Shown: positions 1 through 8,980 of the stretch, in pieces
How the letters are laid out: each line of letters starts with the position of its first letter
Position numbering within the stretch: position 1 is the first letter of the stretch
Assembly: GCF_026191725.2 (NCBI RefSeq)
Contig: NZ_CP120863.1
Span: forward strand, 3,328,001 to 3,392,000
From: Roseibium porphyridii
GTDB taxonomy: Bacteria; Pseudomonadota; Alphaproteobacteria; Rhizobiales; Stappiaceae
Reading direction: 5' to 3'
Length of the DNA: 64,000 nucleotides
Notes under the pieces: model-generated
Databases searched by the model: none
What the model was told of the DNA's origin: nothing
The model's input: the letters and a program-made list of their open reading frames with translations, nothing else
Program-made: the position numbers and the translations under genes

Positions 1-1
1 A

Positions 2-145
2 GTATGGGTTGTCTGGCAGGAGGCAACGGGCCTGATCACCTCGGCACTCGGTGAAAACCAGGCCGAGACACTCACGGTCCTTTCTACGAAGCTCCGGAAT
101 GCTTTGGGGGGCACGCAGCCGGAAAAAGAACGGCACGAGACGTGA
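2..145 (+). CDS. C-terminal fragment of a probable MarR-family regulator (truncated by window edge)
   Basis: An open frame enters from the left edge and stops with TGA at 143-145, leaving 47 residues. The translated tail has a leucine-rich helix pattern (ATGLITSALGENQAETL, then LSTKLRNAL) that resembles the dimerisation helices at the end of MarR-type winged-helix regulators, followed by a charged, probably flexible end. The DNA-binding part lies outside the window, so the family call rests on the helix pattern alone. It is read in the same direction as the cytochrome gene but is separated from it by about 460 bases. Confidence 0.45.
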   Translation, partial: VWVVWQEATGLITSALGENQAETLTVLSTKLRNALGGTQPEKERHET

Positions 146-604
146 GTCTCCGCCCTCGGCCCCACTCCAAAATAGGTAGTCACAACTCTCTATCGAATTG
201 TCGAAACATGACGCGAAATCATCACAGCAAATTGGCACTGTGTCCTAGATAGACCTCATCGAGCCATTGGGAATGGCTTCCGCGTCGCCCAAAATATGTC
301 GGTCGAAGCAGTTCGGCCTGCTCACAATAGGTGTGTCCTGAACCAACCTGACTGCCACCCGAAACTTGGCCACGAACCATACTTCCAAAGGGGCAACTCA
401 CCACATATCAGAGACCTACATATTCTAGCTGAAACGCTCGTTGCCCTTCCTAAACCTTCCCAAAGCAAAGAGCCTTTCGAACTGCGACCAAAAGGATATT
501 ATCGTCAGTTCCATCACTTGTTGGGTCGCCAGAGCCTCGTTAAGCTCTGAAGCTGTTGCTTGTTTCGAATTTTCTCTGGCAAGCTGTTGAACCTGTGGGG
601 CCAG
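146..604. other. Intergenic stretch without a supported gene
   Basis: About 460 bases between the regulator tail and the cytochrome gene. Short open frames exist on both strands (for example 296-550 plus), but none has a plausible ribosome site, domain or codon pattern. I see no strong terminator. The promoter for the downstream cytochrome gene is presumably here but no convincing -35/-10 pair stands out. Confidence 0.5.
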
Positions 605-2554
605 ATGCAGATTGGGTCTTTTCTATGCTGGTCCATGATTTCTTTCATGCTTTTACAAGTGCATGCGAGTGCAAACGAAAGAACTCCTGGCTATCAAGGC
701 AGCGCCATTTGTCAGTCGTGCCACAATGGGGCTTTTCAAGACTGGAAATCCAGTCACCATGCCATGGCCTGGCTCCCCGTTGATGATGAGCACGTTGATG
801 GCGACTTCAACAATTCCACATTTGAGCATCGAGGTCGCAAGACACGTTTTTTCAAAGATGGTGACCGCTACTTCGTCGAGACATCCGACATAGATGGAGG
901 CAGCAGGGTCCTTGAAGTCAAAGGGGTTGCCGGCATCTCACCCTTGCAGCAATACCTGATTGAGACTGAACCAGGGCGCTTGCAGTCACTAGATATTGCG
1001 TGGGACCAGGAAAACGACCGCTGGTATCACCTTTACTCGGATCAGGCGTTGGCACCCAATGATGGTTATCATTGGTCTGGACCATACAAGAACTGGAATT
1101 CGCGCTGCGCAGAATGCCACGCAACAGGGTTTCAAAAGAACTATGACCCAAGAACGCGACGTTACTCCAGCACTCAGTCTGAGATCGGTGTAGGATGTGA
1201 AGCTTGTCATGGACCGGGGGAAGCACACCTTGCCTGGGCGAATGGTGCTTCTTCGTCAGAACTATCCGTCTTTGAAGGAACAGACGATCAAGGCCTTATC
1301 GTTGGTTTCAAAGACGCATTTCCGCATACGGAAATCGAACAGTGTGCGGCTTGCCATTCAAGGCGCGAGCCGAACCAAGACGGCAATCCGCTTCCCGGCA
1401 CGCCCTTTCACGACAGTTATCGATTGGCGCTGCTGCGGGATGGACTTTATCACGCTGACGGTCAGATCCATGACGAAGTCTATGTCTACGGGTCTTTTCT
1501 TCAATCAAAAATGTATGCTGAAGGCGTCCGATGCACGGACTGTCATGAACCCCACTCCGGCCAGTTAAAGGCAGAGGGAAACGGGGTTTGTACCCAATGT
1601 CACTCTCAAGTGGGTAACGACACATTTCCCTCCTTGACGTTGAAAAGATATGACAGCCCGGACCATCACTTCCACGAAGCCGGAACCGCAGGTGCGCAAT
1701 GCGTTTCGTGTCACATGATCGAGCGCACTTACATGGGAATAGATGGACGCCGCGACCATTCCTTCAGGGTGCCGCGGCCGGATCTCAGCGCGTCTCTCGG
1801 AACGCCGAACGCCTGCACGGATTGTCACACCGACAAGCCTGCGACCTGGGCTGCGGAAGAGCTGAAGATGCGTTTTCCTGATAGTGCCCATCGTTCTTCC
1901 CATTTTGCTTCGGTTTTTGCCCCGGCACGCAGAGGGGTGACGGGACTTGGAGAACAATTGCTCAACATTGCGCTTCAAGAGACGCTGCCTGGAATCGTGC
2001 GCGCTTCGGCAATAAATTTGTACGCACAACACTCAGGATCCGAGGCACCAAGTGATGCATTTTCGCTCTTGAGCGACTCCGATCCTCTTGTGCGGGCCGC
2101 CGCCGTCTCGTTGACGGCTACTCTGCCGGCCAGCACTCAAGTCCAGCTGCTGTCCAAATTGTTGGAAGACCCTCTGAGGTCTGTACGTATTGCCACAGCC
2201 AGGCAGCTTCTGGGCGTTTCATTAAGGGGAGAAGAACAAGGAATTCAGGACGCTGTCCAGAATGCAAATGACGAGTGGCGTACCGCTCTTTCTTCCAAAC
2301 TGGATTATCCAGAAACTCATATGGTTATCGCAGGCACAGCTCTGACCTTGCGAAACCCAAAAGCTGCTATCAGGGCGTTTCAGGAAGCCACGCAACTCGA
2401 TCCGCAATTGTCAGATGCCTGGATTATGCAGATCCGTCTTTTTATGGCGCTTCAGGACTACACCAACGCGCAGATCACGCTTCAACGAGCGAAAAAACTG
2501 ATCCCGGAAGACGTTCGGCTTGCCGACTTTGAGCGGCTATTGAAAGGCCGTTGA
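605..2554 (+). CDS. Secreted octahaem cytochrome c with HEAT/TPR-like C-terminus
   Basis: Predicted periplasmic multihaem c-type cytochrome of about 649 residues. It carries eight CxxCH haem-attachment motifs (CQSCH, CAECH, CEACH, CAACH, CTDCH, CTQCH, CVSCH, CTDCH) spread over roughly residues 36-410, resembling the cytochrome c552/c554 type. The last third is haem-free and alanine/leucine rich. It looks like HEAT-type repeats (about 430-545) followed by TPR-like helices (about 565-645), suggesting a protein-binding platform. The ATG at 605 is preferred because it starts a good signal peptide (hydrophobic run, then QVHASA); an in-frame TTG at 560 would put a polar stretch before it. The sulfatase gene follows 224 bases downstream on the same strand. 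The electron donor or acceptor cannot be read from the sequence. Electron transfer or a redox-sensing scaffold is an inference. Confidence 0.8.
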   Translation: MQIGSFLCWSMISFMLLQVHASANERTPGYQGSAICQSCHNGAFQDWKSSHHAMAWLPVDDEHVDGDFNNSTFEHRGRKTRFFKDGDRYFVETSDIDGGSRVLEVKGVAGISPLQQYLIETEPGRLQSLDIAWDQENDRWYHLYSDQALAPNDGYHWSGPYKNWNSRCAECHATGFQKNYDPRTRRYSSTQSEIGVGCEACHGPGEAHLAWANGASSSELSVFEGTDDQGLIVGFKDAFPHTEIEQCAACHSRREPNQDGNPLPGTPFHDSYRLALLRDGLYHADGQIHDEVYVYGSFLQSKMYAEGVRCTDCHEPHSGQLKAEGNGVCTQCHSQVGNDTFPSLTLKRYDSPDHHFHEAGTAGAQCVSCHMIERTYMGIDGRRDHSFRVPRPDLSASLGTPNACTDCHTDKPATWAAEELKMRFPDSAHRSSHFASVFAPARRGVTGLGEQLLNIALQETLPGIVRASAINLYAQHSGSEAPSDAFSLLSDSDPLVRAAAVSLTATLPASTQVQLLSKLLEDPLRSVRIATARQLLGVSLRGEEQGIQDAVQNANDEWRTALSSKLDYPETHMVIAGTALTLRNPKAAIRAFQEATQLDPQLSDAWIMQIRLFMALQDYTNAQITLQRAKKLIPEDVRLADFERLLKGR

Positions 2555-2778
2555 CTGGAAAACAGTCGTCGGATTTCCACTTTTAGCTGTATTTTTGCTT
2601 CGAAAAATGACAGGGCCTTGGCATTCTTTACGAGGCTGATGACCTTTAGAAAATTAAATTTCGCTTTCTGTATTGACGCAAGGGCAAATTCGACATCTGA
2701 TTGATGAACCGACGTCCAACGCATTGGTACTAATAACAATTTTACACAGTGCCAGTGTACATGGGAGGATAATCGAAC

Positions 2779-4383
2779 ATGCCATTTCAGTATAATTTCA
2801 GGGCCGCATTGTTCGCAGCCTGTGCCTTTGGGGCCTGCGGCCTCGCCGGAGGACTGCCTGCGCTGGCACAATCAGAAGGTAAGCCCAACATTCTCGTCAT
2901 CTGGGGTGACGATGTCGGCCAATCCAACATATCTGCCTATACATTCGGTTTGATGGGATACAACACTCCCAATATCGACAGAATTGCGAAAGAAGGCATG
3001 ATGTTTACCGACTATTATGGTGAGCAGTCATGCACAGCGGGTCGATCTTCCTACATCACTGGACAAAGTGTTTTCAGAACGGGACTTTCTAAGGTTGGAT
3101 TGCCGGGTGCCGATCTTGGCATGCAGGAAGAAGACCCAACAATTGCCGGCCTCCTGAAAGCACAAGGCTATGTGACCGGTCAGTTTGGTAAGAACCATCT
3201 CGGCGACAAGGATGAACACCTGCCGACCAATCACGGTTTCGATGAGTTTTTTGGCAATCTTTATCACTTGAATGCCGAGGAAGAGCCCGAAAACGAGGAT
3301 TACCCCGGTAACATGACGCTGGCTGACGGAAGGACCTTCCGCGAAGCCTTTGGTCCTCGTGGCGTTATCAAGTCATCTGCGGACGGTACGATTGAAGACA
3401 CGGGCCCTCTAACCAAAAAACGTATGGAAACCGTTGATGATGAAACGGTAACCGCCGCTATCGACTTCATCAAACGAGCGAATGATCAGGGACAGCCCTT
3501 CTATGTCTGGTGGAACGGGACCAGGATGCATTTCCGCACACACGTAAAGCCGGAAATGCGTGAAAGAGCGAATGAGCTTGCAGGCAGAAATCTCGATGAG
3601 TATTCAGCGGGCATGATCGAGCATGATCTGCATGTCGGTCAGCTTCTTGATTTGATCGATGAACTCGGCATTGCTGACAATACCATCGTCCACTACTCAA
3701 CGGATAACGGCCCTCATTACAACACCTGGCCAGATGCCGCTTCAACACCGTTCTTTGGTGAGAAGAACACCAACTATGAAGGCGGATGGCGCGTTCCGTC
3801 CATGGTACGCTGGCCCGGCAAGATTGAGGCAGGAGCTGTCTCCAACGAGATCATGCACCACATGGACTGGTTGCCGACTTACCTGGCGGCTGCAGGTGCT
3901 CCGGAGATCAAAGAGCAGCTGAAAGAAGGTGGCGTTCAAGCGATCGGTCGCGAATACAAGGTCCATCTCGACGGTTACAACTTCTTGCCTGTGCTTTTGG
4001 GTGAAGAAGACGCCGGTCCAAGAGCAGAGATATTCTATTTTTCCGATGACGGAGATCTGACGGCTCTGCGCTGGAACGACTGGAAACTGATCTTCATGGA
4101 GCAGAAACAGTACAAGACCTTGCGGGCATGGATTGAGCCATTCACGGTTTTGCGTCTGCCTCTCATTTTCAATCTGCGACGTGATCCTTACGAGCGGTCC
4201 TATCAAACTTCCAATACCTATTATGATTGGTTGATCGACCGGGCTTATATGCTTGTGCCTGCACAGCAGTATGTCGGAAATTTCCTTGCCACTTTCCAGG
4301 AATTTCCTCCGCGCCAAAAAGCTGCGAGTTTCTCTCTCGATCAGGTCATGGACAAACTCAGCACACCAGGCGGTGCTCAATAA
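2779..4383 (+). CDS. Secreted type I (formylglycine) sulfatase
   Basis: A 534-residue arylsulfatase-family hydrolase expected to cleave sulfate esters outside the cytoplasm. A signal peptide ends near ALAQ (residue 31). Next come the metal-binding start of the alkaline-phosphatase fold (NILVIWGDDVGQ) and the active-site motif SCTAGRSS, which fits C-x-P/A-x-R, so the cysteine would be converted to formylglycine by an FGE-type or anaerobic maturase encoded elsewhere. A second metal site is seen in HYSTDNGPH. The length is normal for the family. The natural substrate cannot be assigned. It lies between the octahaem cytochrome and a secreted HAD phosphatase, and a terminator-like hairpin sits right after its stop, so it may form a unit with the cytochrome or stand alone. 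Confidence 0.9.
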   Translation: MPFQYNFRAALFAACAFGACGLAGGLPALAQSEGKPNILVIWGDDVGQSNISAYTFGLMGYNTPNIDRIAKEGMMFTDYYGEQSCTAGRSSYITGQSVFRTGLSKVGLPGADLGMQEEDPTIAGLLKAQGYVTGQFGKNHLGDKDEHLPTNHGFDEFFGNLYHLNAEEEPENEDYPGNMTLADGRTFREAFGPRGVIKSSADGTIEDTGPLTKKRMETVDDETVTAAIDFIKRANDQGQPFYVWWNGTRMHFRTHVKPEMRERANELAGRNLDEYSAGMIEHDLHVGQLLDLIDELGIADNTIVHYSTDNGPHYNTWPDAASTPFFGEKNTNYEGGWRVPSMVRWPGKIEAGAVSNEIMHHMDWLPTYLAAAGAPEIKEQLKEGGVQAIGREYKVHLDGYNFLPVLLGEEDAGPRAEIFYFSDDGDLTALRWNDWKLIFMEQKQYKTLRAWIEPFTVLRLPLIFNLRRDPYERSYQTSNTYYDWLIDRAYMLVPAQQYVGNFLATFQEFPPRQKAASFSLDQVMDKLSTPGGAQ

Positions 4384-4396
4384 AAGCTGATTGCAC

Positions 4397-4432
4397 AACC
4401 GCGGTGGACTTCAAATATCCATCGCGGTTTTT
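4397..4432 (+). terminator. Intrinsic terminator after the sulfatase gene
   Basis: The arms CCGCGGTGGA and TCCATCGCGG pair over ten positions with one G-U wobble around a 9-base loop, followed by a run of five T. It lies between the sulfatase stop and the HAD gene, so the HAD/MoxR genes probably have their own promoter or rely on partial read-through. Confidence 0.7.
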
Positions 4433-4464
4433 CATTTCACTTTAGAGACTGTCAGGAGGCCCGC

Positions 4465-5442
4465 ATGCGCCTGTTCTGTTCGATTGCTGTTGTTCTGATG
4501 GTAACGGGGAGTGCAATCGCTGATCCCCTGCCCTCCTGGAACGATAATGCCGCGAAGGCACAGATTATTGACTTTGTCGGTTCGGTCACCGATCCAGCCT
4601 CTCCTGAATACGTAACCCCAATCCAAAGGGTTGCTGTTTTCGACAATGACGGGACACTCTGGGCTGAGAAACCCGTTTATTTCCAATTGCTTTATGCCCT
4701 CGACAAACTGAAGCAAAAGGCTGCCGCCAACCCAGAAATACTGACCAGCGCAACGTTGGAAGCCGCAGCGGCCGGCGATATGGATGCAGTGGCAAAGTCA
4801 GGTGAAGAAGGCTTATTGGAAATAGTCATGGCGTCTCATGCCGGGCTTTCAGTCGATGCGTTCACACAAGACGTTGCCAATTGGATAAAGAGCGCAAAAC
4901 ACCCAACAAGAAATGTGCCTTATACGGACATGACTTATCAGCCCATGCTGGAACTGCTGCGTTTCCTCAGAGACGAGGGTTTTGACACATATATTGTGTC
5001 CGGCGGCGGTATCCATTTCATGCGGGCTTTCGTCGAAGAAGCTTATGGAATTCCTCCAGAAAAAGTAATCGGCAGTGCAGGTGTGACACGATACGCCGTG
5101 GTTGAAGGCGTACCGACGATTTTAAAGGATCCCGGAATTGCCTTTATCGACGACAAGGCGGGCAAACCGGTGGGAATAGACAACAAGATCGGGAAAAAAC
5201 CGATTTTCGTGGGCGGCAACTCGGACGGTGATTTTGAGATGCTGGAATGGGCAACGTCAGGAGACGGTCCCAGGTTCGGGCTCATCGTTCATCACACGGA
5301 TGCGGAACGCGAATGGGCTTATGACCGGAACAGTCATGTTGGCAAGCTTGTCAGGGGACTGGATGAAGGACCTGATCGCGGTTGGTTGCTAGTCGATATG
5401 GCGAAAGACTGGAACCGTGTCTGGAGCGGCTCTCCCAATTGA
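4465..5442 (+). CDS. Secreted HAD-superfamily phosphatase
   Basis: A 325-residue haloacid dehalogenase-type hydrolase, probably a phosphomonoesterase acting in the periplasm. The N-terminus is a signal peptide ending at AIAD. The HAD motifs are readable in order: motif I FDNDGTLW (near residue 55), motif II IVSGGG (near 175), a lysine-containing loop (KPVGIDNKIGKK) and motif IV GGNSDGDFEM (near 252). Both nucleophile-loop aspartates are intact. A ribosome site AGGAGG lies just upstream of ATG 4465. The moxR gene begins 48 bases after the stop, so the phosphatase may be the first gene of the MoxR/Bat operon. Its neighbour, a sulfatase, also cleaves an ester of an oxyanion; a common substrate is possible but unproven. 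Confidence 0.85.
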   Translation: MRLFCSIAVVLMVTGSAIADPLPSWNDNAAKAQIIDFVGSVTDPASPEYVTPIQRVAVFDNDGTLWAEKPVYFQLLYALDKLKQKAAANPEILTSATLEAAAAGDMDAVAKSGEEGLLEIVMASHAGLSVDAFTQDVANWIKSAKHPTRNVPYTDMTYQPMLELLRFLRDEGFDTYIVSGGGIHFMRAFVEEAYGIPPEKVIGSAGVTRYAVVEGVPTILKDPGIAFIDDKAGKPVGIDNKIGKKPIFVGGNSDGDFEMLEWATSGDGPRFGLIVHHTDAEREWAYDRNSHVGKLVRGLDEGPDRGWLLVDMAKDWNRVWSGSPN

Positions 5443-5490
5443 GGCCCAAGGGCCGAATGTCATTGCCCCTTTGTTCAACTGGAAACCTTC

Positions 5491-6495
5491 ATGCCCGGCA
5501 CCCGAGATCAGATCAATGAGCTGAAAGAACGAATGCAGCAGTCGATAATCGGCCAGGTCGATGTCATTGATCGCCTGATTATCGGACTGCTTGCGAATGG
5601 GAACCTGCTGATCGAAGGTCTGCCTGGTCTGGCGAAAACACGGGCGATCAAGGCACTCGCGAAAAACCTGCAAGCAGACTTCAGTCGGATCCAGTTTACA
5701 CCCGATCTACTTCCTTCGGATGTGACCGGGACAGAGGTTTATCATCAGTCGGGCGGTGCGGGAACATTTCGCTTCGAAAAGGGACCTATTTTCGCAAACA
5801 TCGTCCTGGCTGACGAGATCAATCGCGCGCCAGCCAAAGTACAGGCTGCATTGTTGGAAGCTATGGAAGAACGGCAAGTGACCGTTTCAGGCAAAACTCA
5901 CGAAATGTCGCCTCTCTTCATGGTTATGGCCACTCAGAACCCAGTTGAGCAGGAAGGCACCTACCCGCTGCCGGAAGCCCAGATGGACAGGTTCTTGATG
6001 CATGTGCTGATCAATTACCCTCCTGTCGAAGACGAGGTGAAAGTCGTCCAATTGGTGCGAGACGAAGAAAAAGAGGCCATCGCAGCAAGTCAAAACGACA
6101 AGACAAAGACGCCGCGCAAGGAACAAAGTCCCCAAATCTCTCAGGATACCGTCTTTTCTGCGCGGGCGGAGATCGGAGCCATCGCTGTATCGCCGGCAAT
6201 TGAGCGTTATATGGCAGATCTCGTCCACGCAACGCGCTATCCGGACAAATTCTCCGACGACCTGGCAAAATGGATCGAACTTGGAGCCAGTCCGCGTGCC
6301 TCGATAGCGCTGGACAAGTGCGGGCGTACACATGCCTGGCTTGCCGGTCGCGACTATGTAGATCCTCTGGATGTTCAAGCTATCGCTTGCGATGTACTGC
6401 GACATCGATTGACCATCAGCTTTGAAGCCGAGGGAGATGGGGTAACTCCAGATGATGTCGTGAAAGAGATCATCAAGAACGTTGCCTTGTCATAG
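5491..6495 (+). CDS. moxR: MoxR-family AAA+ ATPase
   Basis: A 334-residue cytoplasmic AAA+ ATPase of the MoxR type, a chaperone-like motor that usually works with von Willebrand factor A (vWA) proteins encoded next to it. Walker A is GLPGLAKT (near residue 44), Walker B is [11 protein letters not shown] (near 106), and sensor 1 plus the family-typical [18 protein letters not shown] follows. The C-terminal helical lid is complete. It starts the overlapping block MoxR, DUF58, DUF4381, BatA, BatB, BatD. In other bacteria such sets affect envelope stress, respiratory enzyme maturation or calcium/oxygen tolerance; the client here is unknown. The position downstream of a multihaem cytochrome and a sulfatase makes a metallo- or redox-enzyme maturation role a reasonable hypothesis. 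Confidence 0.93.
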   Translation: MPGTRDQINELKERMQQSIIGQVDVIDRLIIGLLANGNLLIEGLPGLAKTRAIKALAKNLQADFSRIQFTPDLLPSDVTGTEVYHQSGGAGTFRFEKGPIFANIVLADEINRAPAKVQAALLEAMEERQVTVSGKTHEMSPLFMVMATQNPVEQEGTYPLPEAQMDRFLMHVLINYPPVEDEVKVVQLVRDEEKEAIAASQNDKTKTPRKEQSPQISQDTVFSARAEIGAIAVSPAIERYMADLVHATRYPDKFSDDLAKWIELGASPRASIALDKCGRTHAWLAGRDYVDPLDVQAIACDVLRHRLTISFEAEGDGVTPDDVVKEIIKNVALS

Positions 6496-6525
6496 ACGAG
6501 CCGCAGCAAGGCAGGACCATTCAAC

Positions 6526-7533
6526 ATGAGGGATCACGCCGCAAGAGTTCGAACGGGACTGGTCAGCTCAAATTCGACCAGATCGAACCAAGCCGACCTG
6601 CGCATTCATGTCACCTTAGATCACCTGAAATCCATGGAGGGACATGTCAGGTCATTGAGGCTGCTTCCCTCAAAACAACCGTCCTCGAGTGTCTTGAACG
6701 GTCGACATGCATCGCGCCTTCGTGGCAGGGGGCTGAATTTCGAAGAGTTGCGCGGATATCTTCCAGGTGATGATCCGCGCACGATCGATTGGAAAGTGAC
6801 CGCGAGAACGGGAGAACCTCATGTTCGGGTGTATAGCGAAGAACGCGACCGCCCTACCCTAGTTGTTGTCGATCAACGCATGTCCATGTTTTTCGGAACC
6901 CGACATGCGATGAAATCCGTGACCGCCGCAGAAGCTGCAGCACTCATTGTGTTCAGAGTACTGGATCAGGGTGATCGCATCGGAGGTATCGTCTTCGGTG
7001 ATGAATTGCTGAGTGAAGTGCGACCGAGAAACAGCAGAAATGCCTGCCATCGTCTCCTTTGCGCTCTGGAACGCGCCAACCGAATGTTAAAAGCGGATGC
7101 CCTAATCGGCCACGAACCAATGGGCCTCAACCAACCGCTTTCTATGGTTGCGCGTATTGCGAAGCGCGATCATTTGGTTGTCATCTTGAGCGATTTTGAC
7201 GGAATTGACGACCGTACCGAGACATTGGTCGCCGGAATTGCGCGTCGAAACGACGTAATTTTGTGCCCGATAACGGACCCCATCTCTCAAGAGATTCCGA
7301 ACGATTTGAAAATCGTCGTTTCCGATGGCGAGTTACAGGTAGAGCTCGACACAACGCACGGCGACGTGCGAAAGCGGCTCGAAACATTCTCCAAAGGCCG
7401 CCTAGCTGATCTTCTTAATTGGCAAAAACGTTTCGGATTGATCGTCCTTCCGCTGAGTGCAGGAGAAGAGACGCTTTCTCAGTTGCGATTGCTGACCGGT
7501 GGAGCACCTCAAAAGCGGAGACCTGATCTTTGA
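6526..7533 (+). CDS. DUF58 domain protein
   Basis: A 335-residue protein of the DUF58 family, the usual partner of MoxR ATPases. The signature is clear near residues 65-105: RGRGLNFEELRGYLPGDD, then R-x-IDW and a conserved arginine/acidic stretch. After it comes a vWA-like fold in which the first metal-site loop reads VVDQRMSMF, so only part of the D-x-S-x-S motif is left. There are no membrane segments, unlike many DUF58 proteins, so it is probably cytoplasmic or associates with membrane partners. It lies 30 bases after moxR and overlaps the next gene by four bases, which implies translational coupling. Confidence 0.88.
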   Translation: MRDHAARVRTGLVSSNSTRSNQADLRIHVTLDHLKSMEGHVRSLRLLPSKQPSSSVLNGRHASRLRGRGLNFEELRGYLPGDDPRTIDWKVTARTGEPHVRVYSEERDRPTLVVVDQRMSMFFGTRHAMKSVTAAEAAALIVFRVLDQGDRIGGIVFGDELLSEVRPRNSRNACHRLLCALERANRMLKADALIGHEPMGLNQPLSMVARIAKRDHLVVILSDFDGIDDRTETLVAGIARRNDVILCPITDPISQEIPNDLKIVVSDGELQVELDTTHGDVRKRLETFSKGRLADLLNWQKRFGLIVLPLSAGEETLSQLRLLTGGAPQKRRPDL

Positions 7534-8000
7534 AAGAAGAATGGAAAGGCCTTACGCTGCCCGAGCTCTTCGAGTTGCTGGAGCCTGTGCCGCTTCCACA
7601 ACCAGTTTCAATGGCGCCTCAGACTGCCGGCTGGATTTGGATCGGGTTGCTCCTTCTGGCAATTGTGATTGCATCTGTTTGGGCAGCTATCAGACAGCGT
7701 CGCAAAAACGCCTATCGCAAACAGGCACTTGCAGAGCTTAAGATTGCTTCGAAAGACGCGGCACGGATTGCGGAAATCGTTAGACGGACAGCCCTCACCG
7801 CCTATCCGCGCACCGAAGTAGCGTCTCTCCATGGTGCCGACTGGCTCGCGTTTCTGGATCGAAGCTACAATGGTAACGGGTTCTCTGAAGGCCCTGGGCG
7901 GCAAATCGCGGACGCACCTTACAAACAGCAAAACGCATCCCCTGATCTTTATGCAATTGCACGGACCTGGATTTCTACGCATCAGGCCAAATTGTCATGA
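7530..8000 (+). CDS. DUF4381 single-pass membrane protein
   Basis: A 156-residue protein of the DUF4381 type found in alpha- and gammaproteobacterial MoxR/Bat operons. Residues 32-52 form one hydrophobic membrane span (WIWIGLLLLAIVIASVW), followed by a basic stop-transfer sequence and a cytoplasmic helical region. The only in-frame start at the junction is TTG 7530, sharing bases with the TGA of the DUF58 gene; the next gene begins inside its own stop (ATGA). It probably links the cytoplasmic MoxR/DUF58 pair with the membrane-bound vWA proteins. No catalytic motif is visible. Confidence 0.8.
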   Translation: MKEEWKGLTLPELFELLEPVPLPQPVSMAPQTAGWIWIGLLLLAIVIASVWAAIRQRRKNAYRKQALAELKIASKDAARIAEIVRRTALTAYPRTEVASLHGADWLAFLDRSYNGNGFSEGPGRQIADAPYKQQNASPDLYAIARTWISTHQAKLS

Positions 8001-8980
8001 TTGAGTTCAGCGCGCCCCTTATGCTTTTGCTGCTGCCGCTACCATTGGCCGTCTATTTCCTGGTTCCCGCACACCGTGAAAGAGTCTCGGCCCTGCGCTT
8101 GCCGTTTTTCAGGCGACTGGCAACTGCTGTGGGGAAAGATCCAAAACCCGGATCGGTCATTTTTTCCCGGTCAGTCGTTCAACTGGTTGCTGCCGTGCTG
8201 GTCTGGACGCTTACAATTTGTGCCCTTGCCGGCCCTGAAAAAGTCGGAGAACCCGTCGTGCTCGAAAAGGCTGCGCGAGATGTCATGCTCGCGATCGACA
8301 TTTCCGGATCGATGGATCAGAGAGATTTTGTGGCAACCAACGGGGAAAGAACGCAAAGATTGGAGGCTGTCCAAAGGGTGGTCGGTAAGTTTGTTTCTGA
8401 GCGGGATGGCGATCGCATTGCGTTGATCGTGTTTGGCGCAAAAGCGTTTGTGCAAGCACCTTTCACCGAAGACCTGGAGAGTGTGCGGGCGCTACTTGAA
8501 CAGACCGAGGTTGGCATGGCAGGGCCGCATACTGTGCTCGGCGATGCTATCGGACTGGCAATCAAGACGTTCCAGGGAAGCGAGATTGCCGACAAGTTAT
8601 TGATAGTGTTGAGCGACGGCGCAGATACCGGCAGCCGAATGACACCAATCAATGCAGCGGCCATCGCTGCAAAAGACGGAATTGACATCATTACGATTGG
8701 CGTCGGAGATCCGGCGGGAAGCGGAGAACAAAGGCTCGACGAGACAAGTCTGAAAGAAATCGCTGAACAGGCAAACGGGTCCTACTATTTTGCTGGAGAC
8801 GAGGCGGCGCTTTCCGACATCTACATACGGATTGACGCTCAAGAAACTCGCACTGTCGAGACGTCAACGTACCGGCCGAGAGAAAGTCTCGGATATGTCC
8901 TGCTGGCGCTTGCAGCGTTTACAGGTTTTTTGACCTTGCTTTTCCTGCATGTACTCAAAGAACGCCGGAGGCTCGCATGA
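7997..8980 (+). CDS. batA: Membrane-anchored vWA protein, BatA-like, with intact MIDAS
   Basis: A 327-residue vWA protein with two N-terminal membrane spans (about 7-25 and 55-75) and one near the C-terminus (about 298-318), giving a large soluble vWA domain between them. The metal-ion-dependent adhesion site is complete: AIDISGSMD supplies D-x-S-x-S, TVLGDA the threonine, and VLSDGAD the final aspartate. This is the BatA topology. Start and stop both overlap neighbouring genes by four bases, so it is made together with the DUF4381 and BatB-like proteins. The intact metal site suggests it is the ligand-binding vWA member of the set. Confidence 0.88.
   Translation: MIEFSAPLMLLLLPLPLAVYFLVPAHRERVSALRLPFFRRLATAVGKDPKPGSVIFSRSVVQLVAAVLVWTLTICALAGPEKVGEPVVLEKAARDVMLAIDISGSMDQRDFVATNGERTQRLEAVQRVVGKFVSERDGDRIALIVFGAKAFVQAPFTEDLESVRALLEQTEVGMAGPHTVLGDAIGLAIKTFQGSEIADKLLIVLSDGADTGSRMTPINAAAIAAKDGIDIITIGVGDPAGSGEQRLDETSLKEIAEQANGSYYFAGDEAALSDIYIRIDAQETRTVETSTYRPRESLGYVLLALAAFTGFLTLLFLHVLKERRRLA

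Noticed and set aside
296..550. 84-codon plus-strand frame in the first intergenic region
   Set aside because: No ribosome site, no domain, and mixed composition. Probably chance.
560..604. Upstream TTG start for the cytochrome gene
   Set aside because: It would place polar residues before the signal peptide; ATG 605 gives a normal leader.
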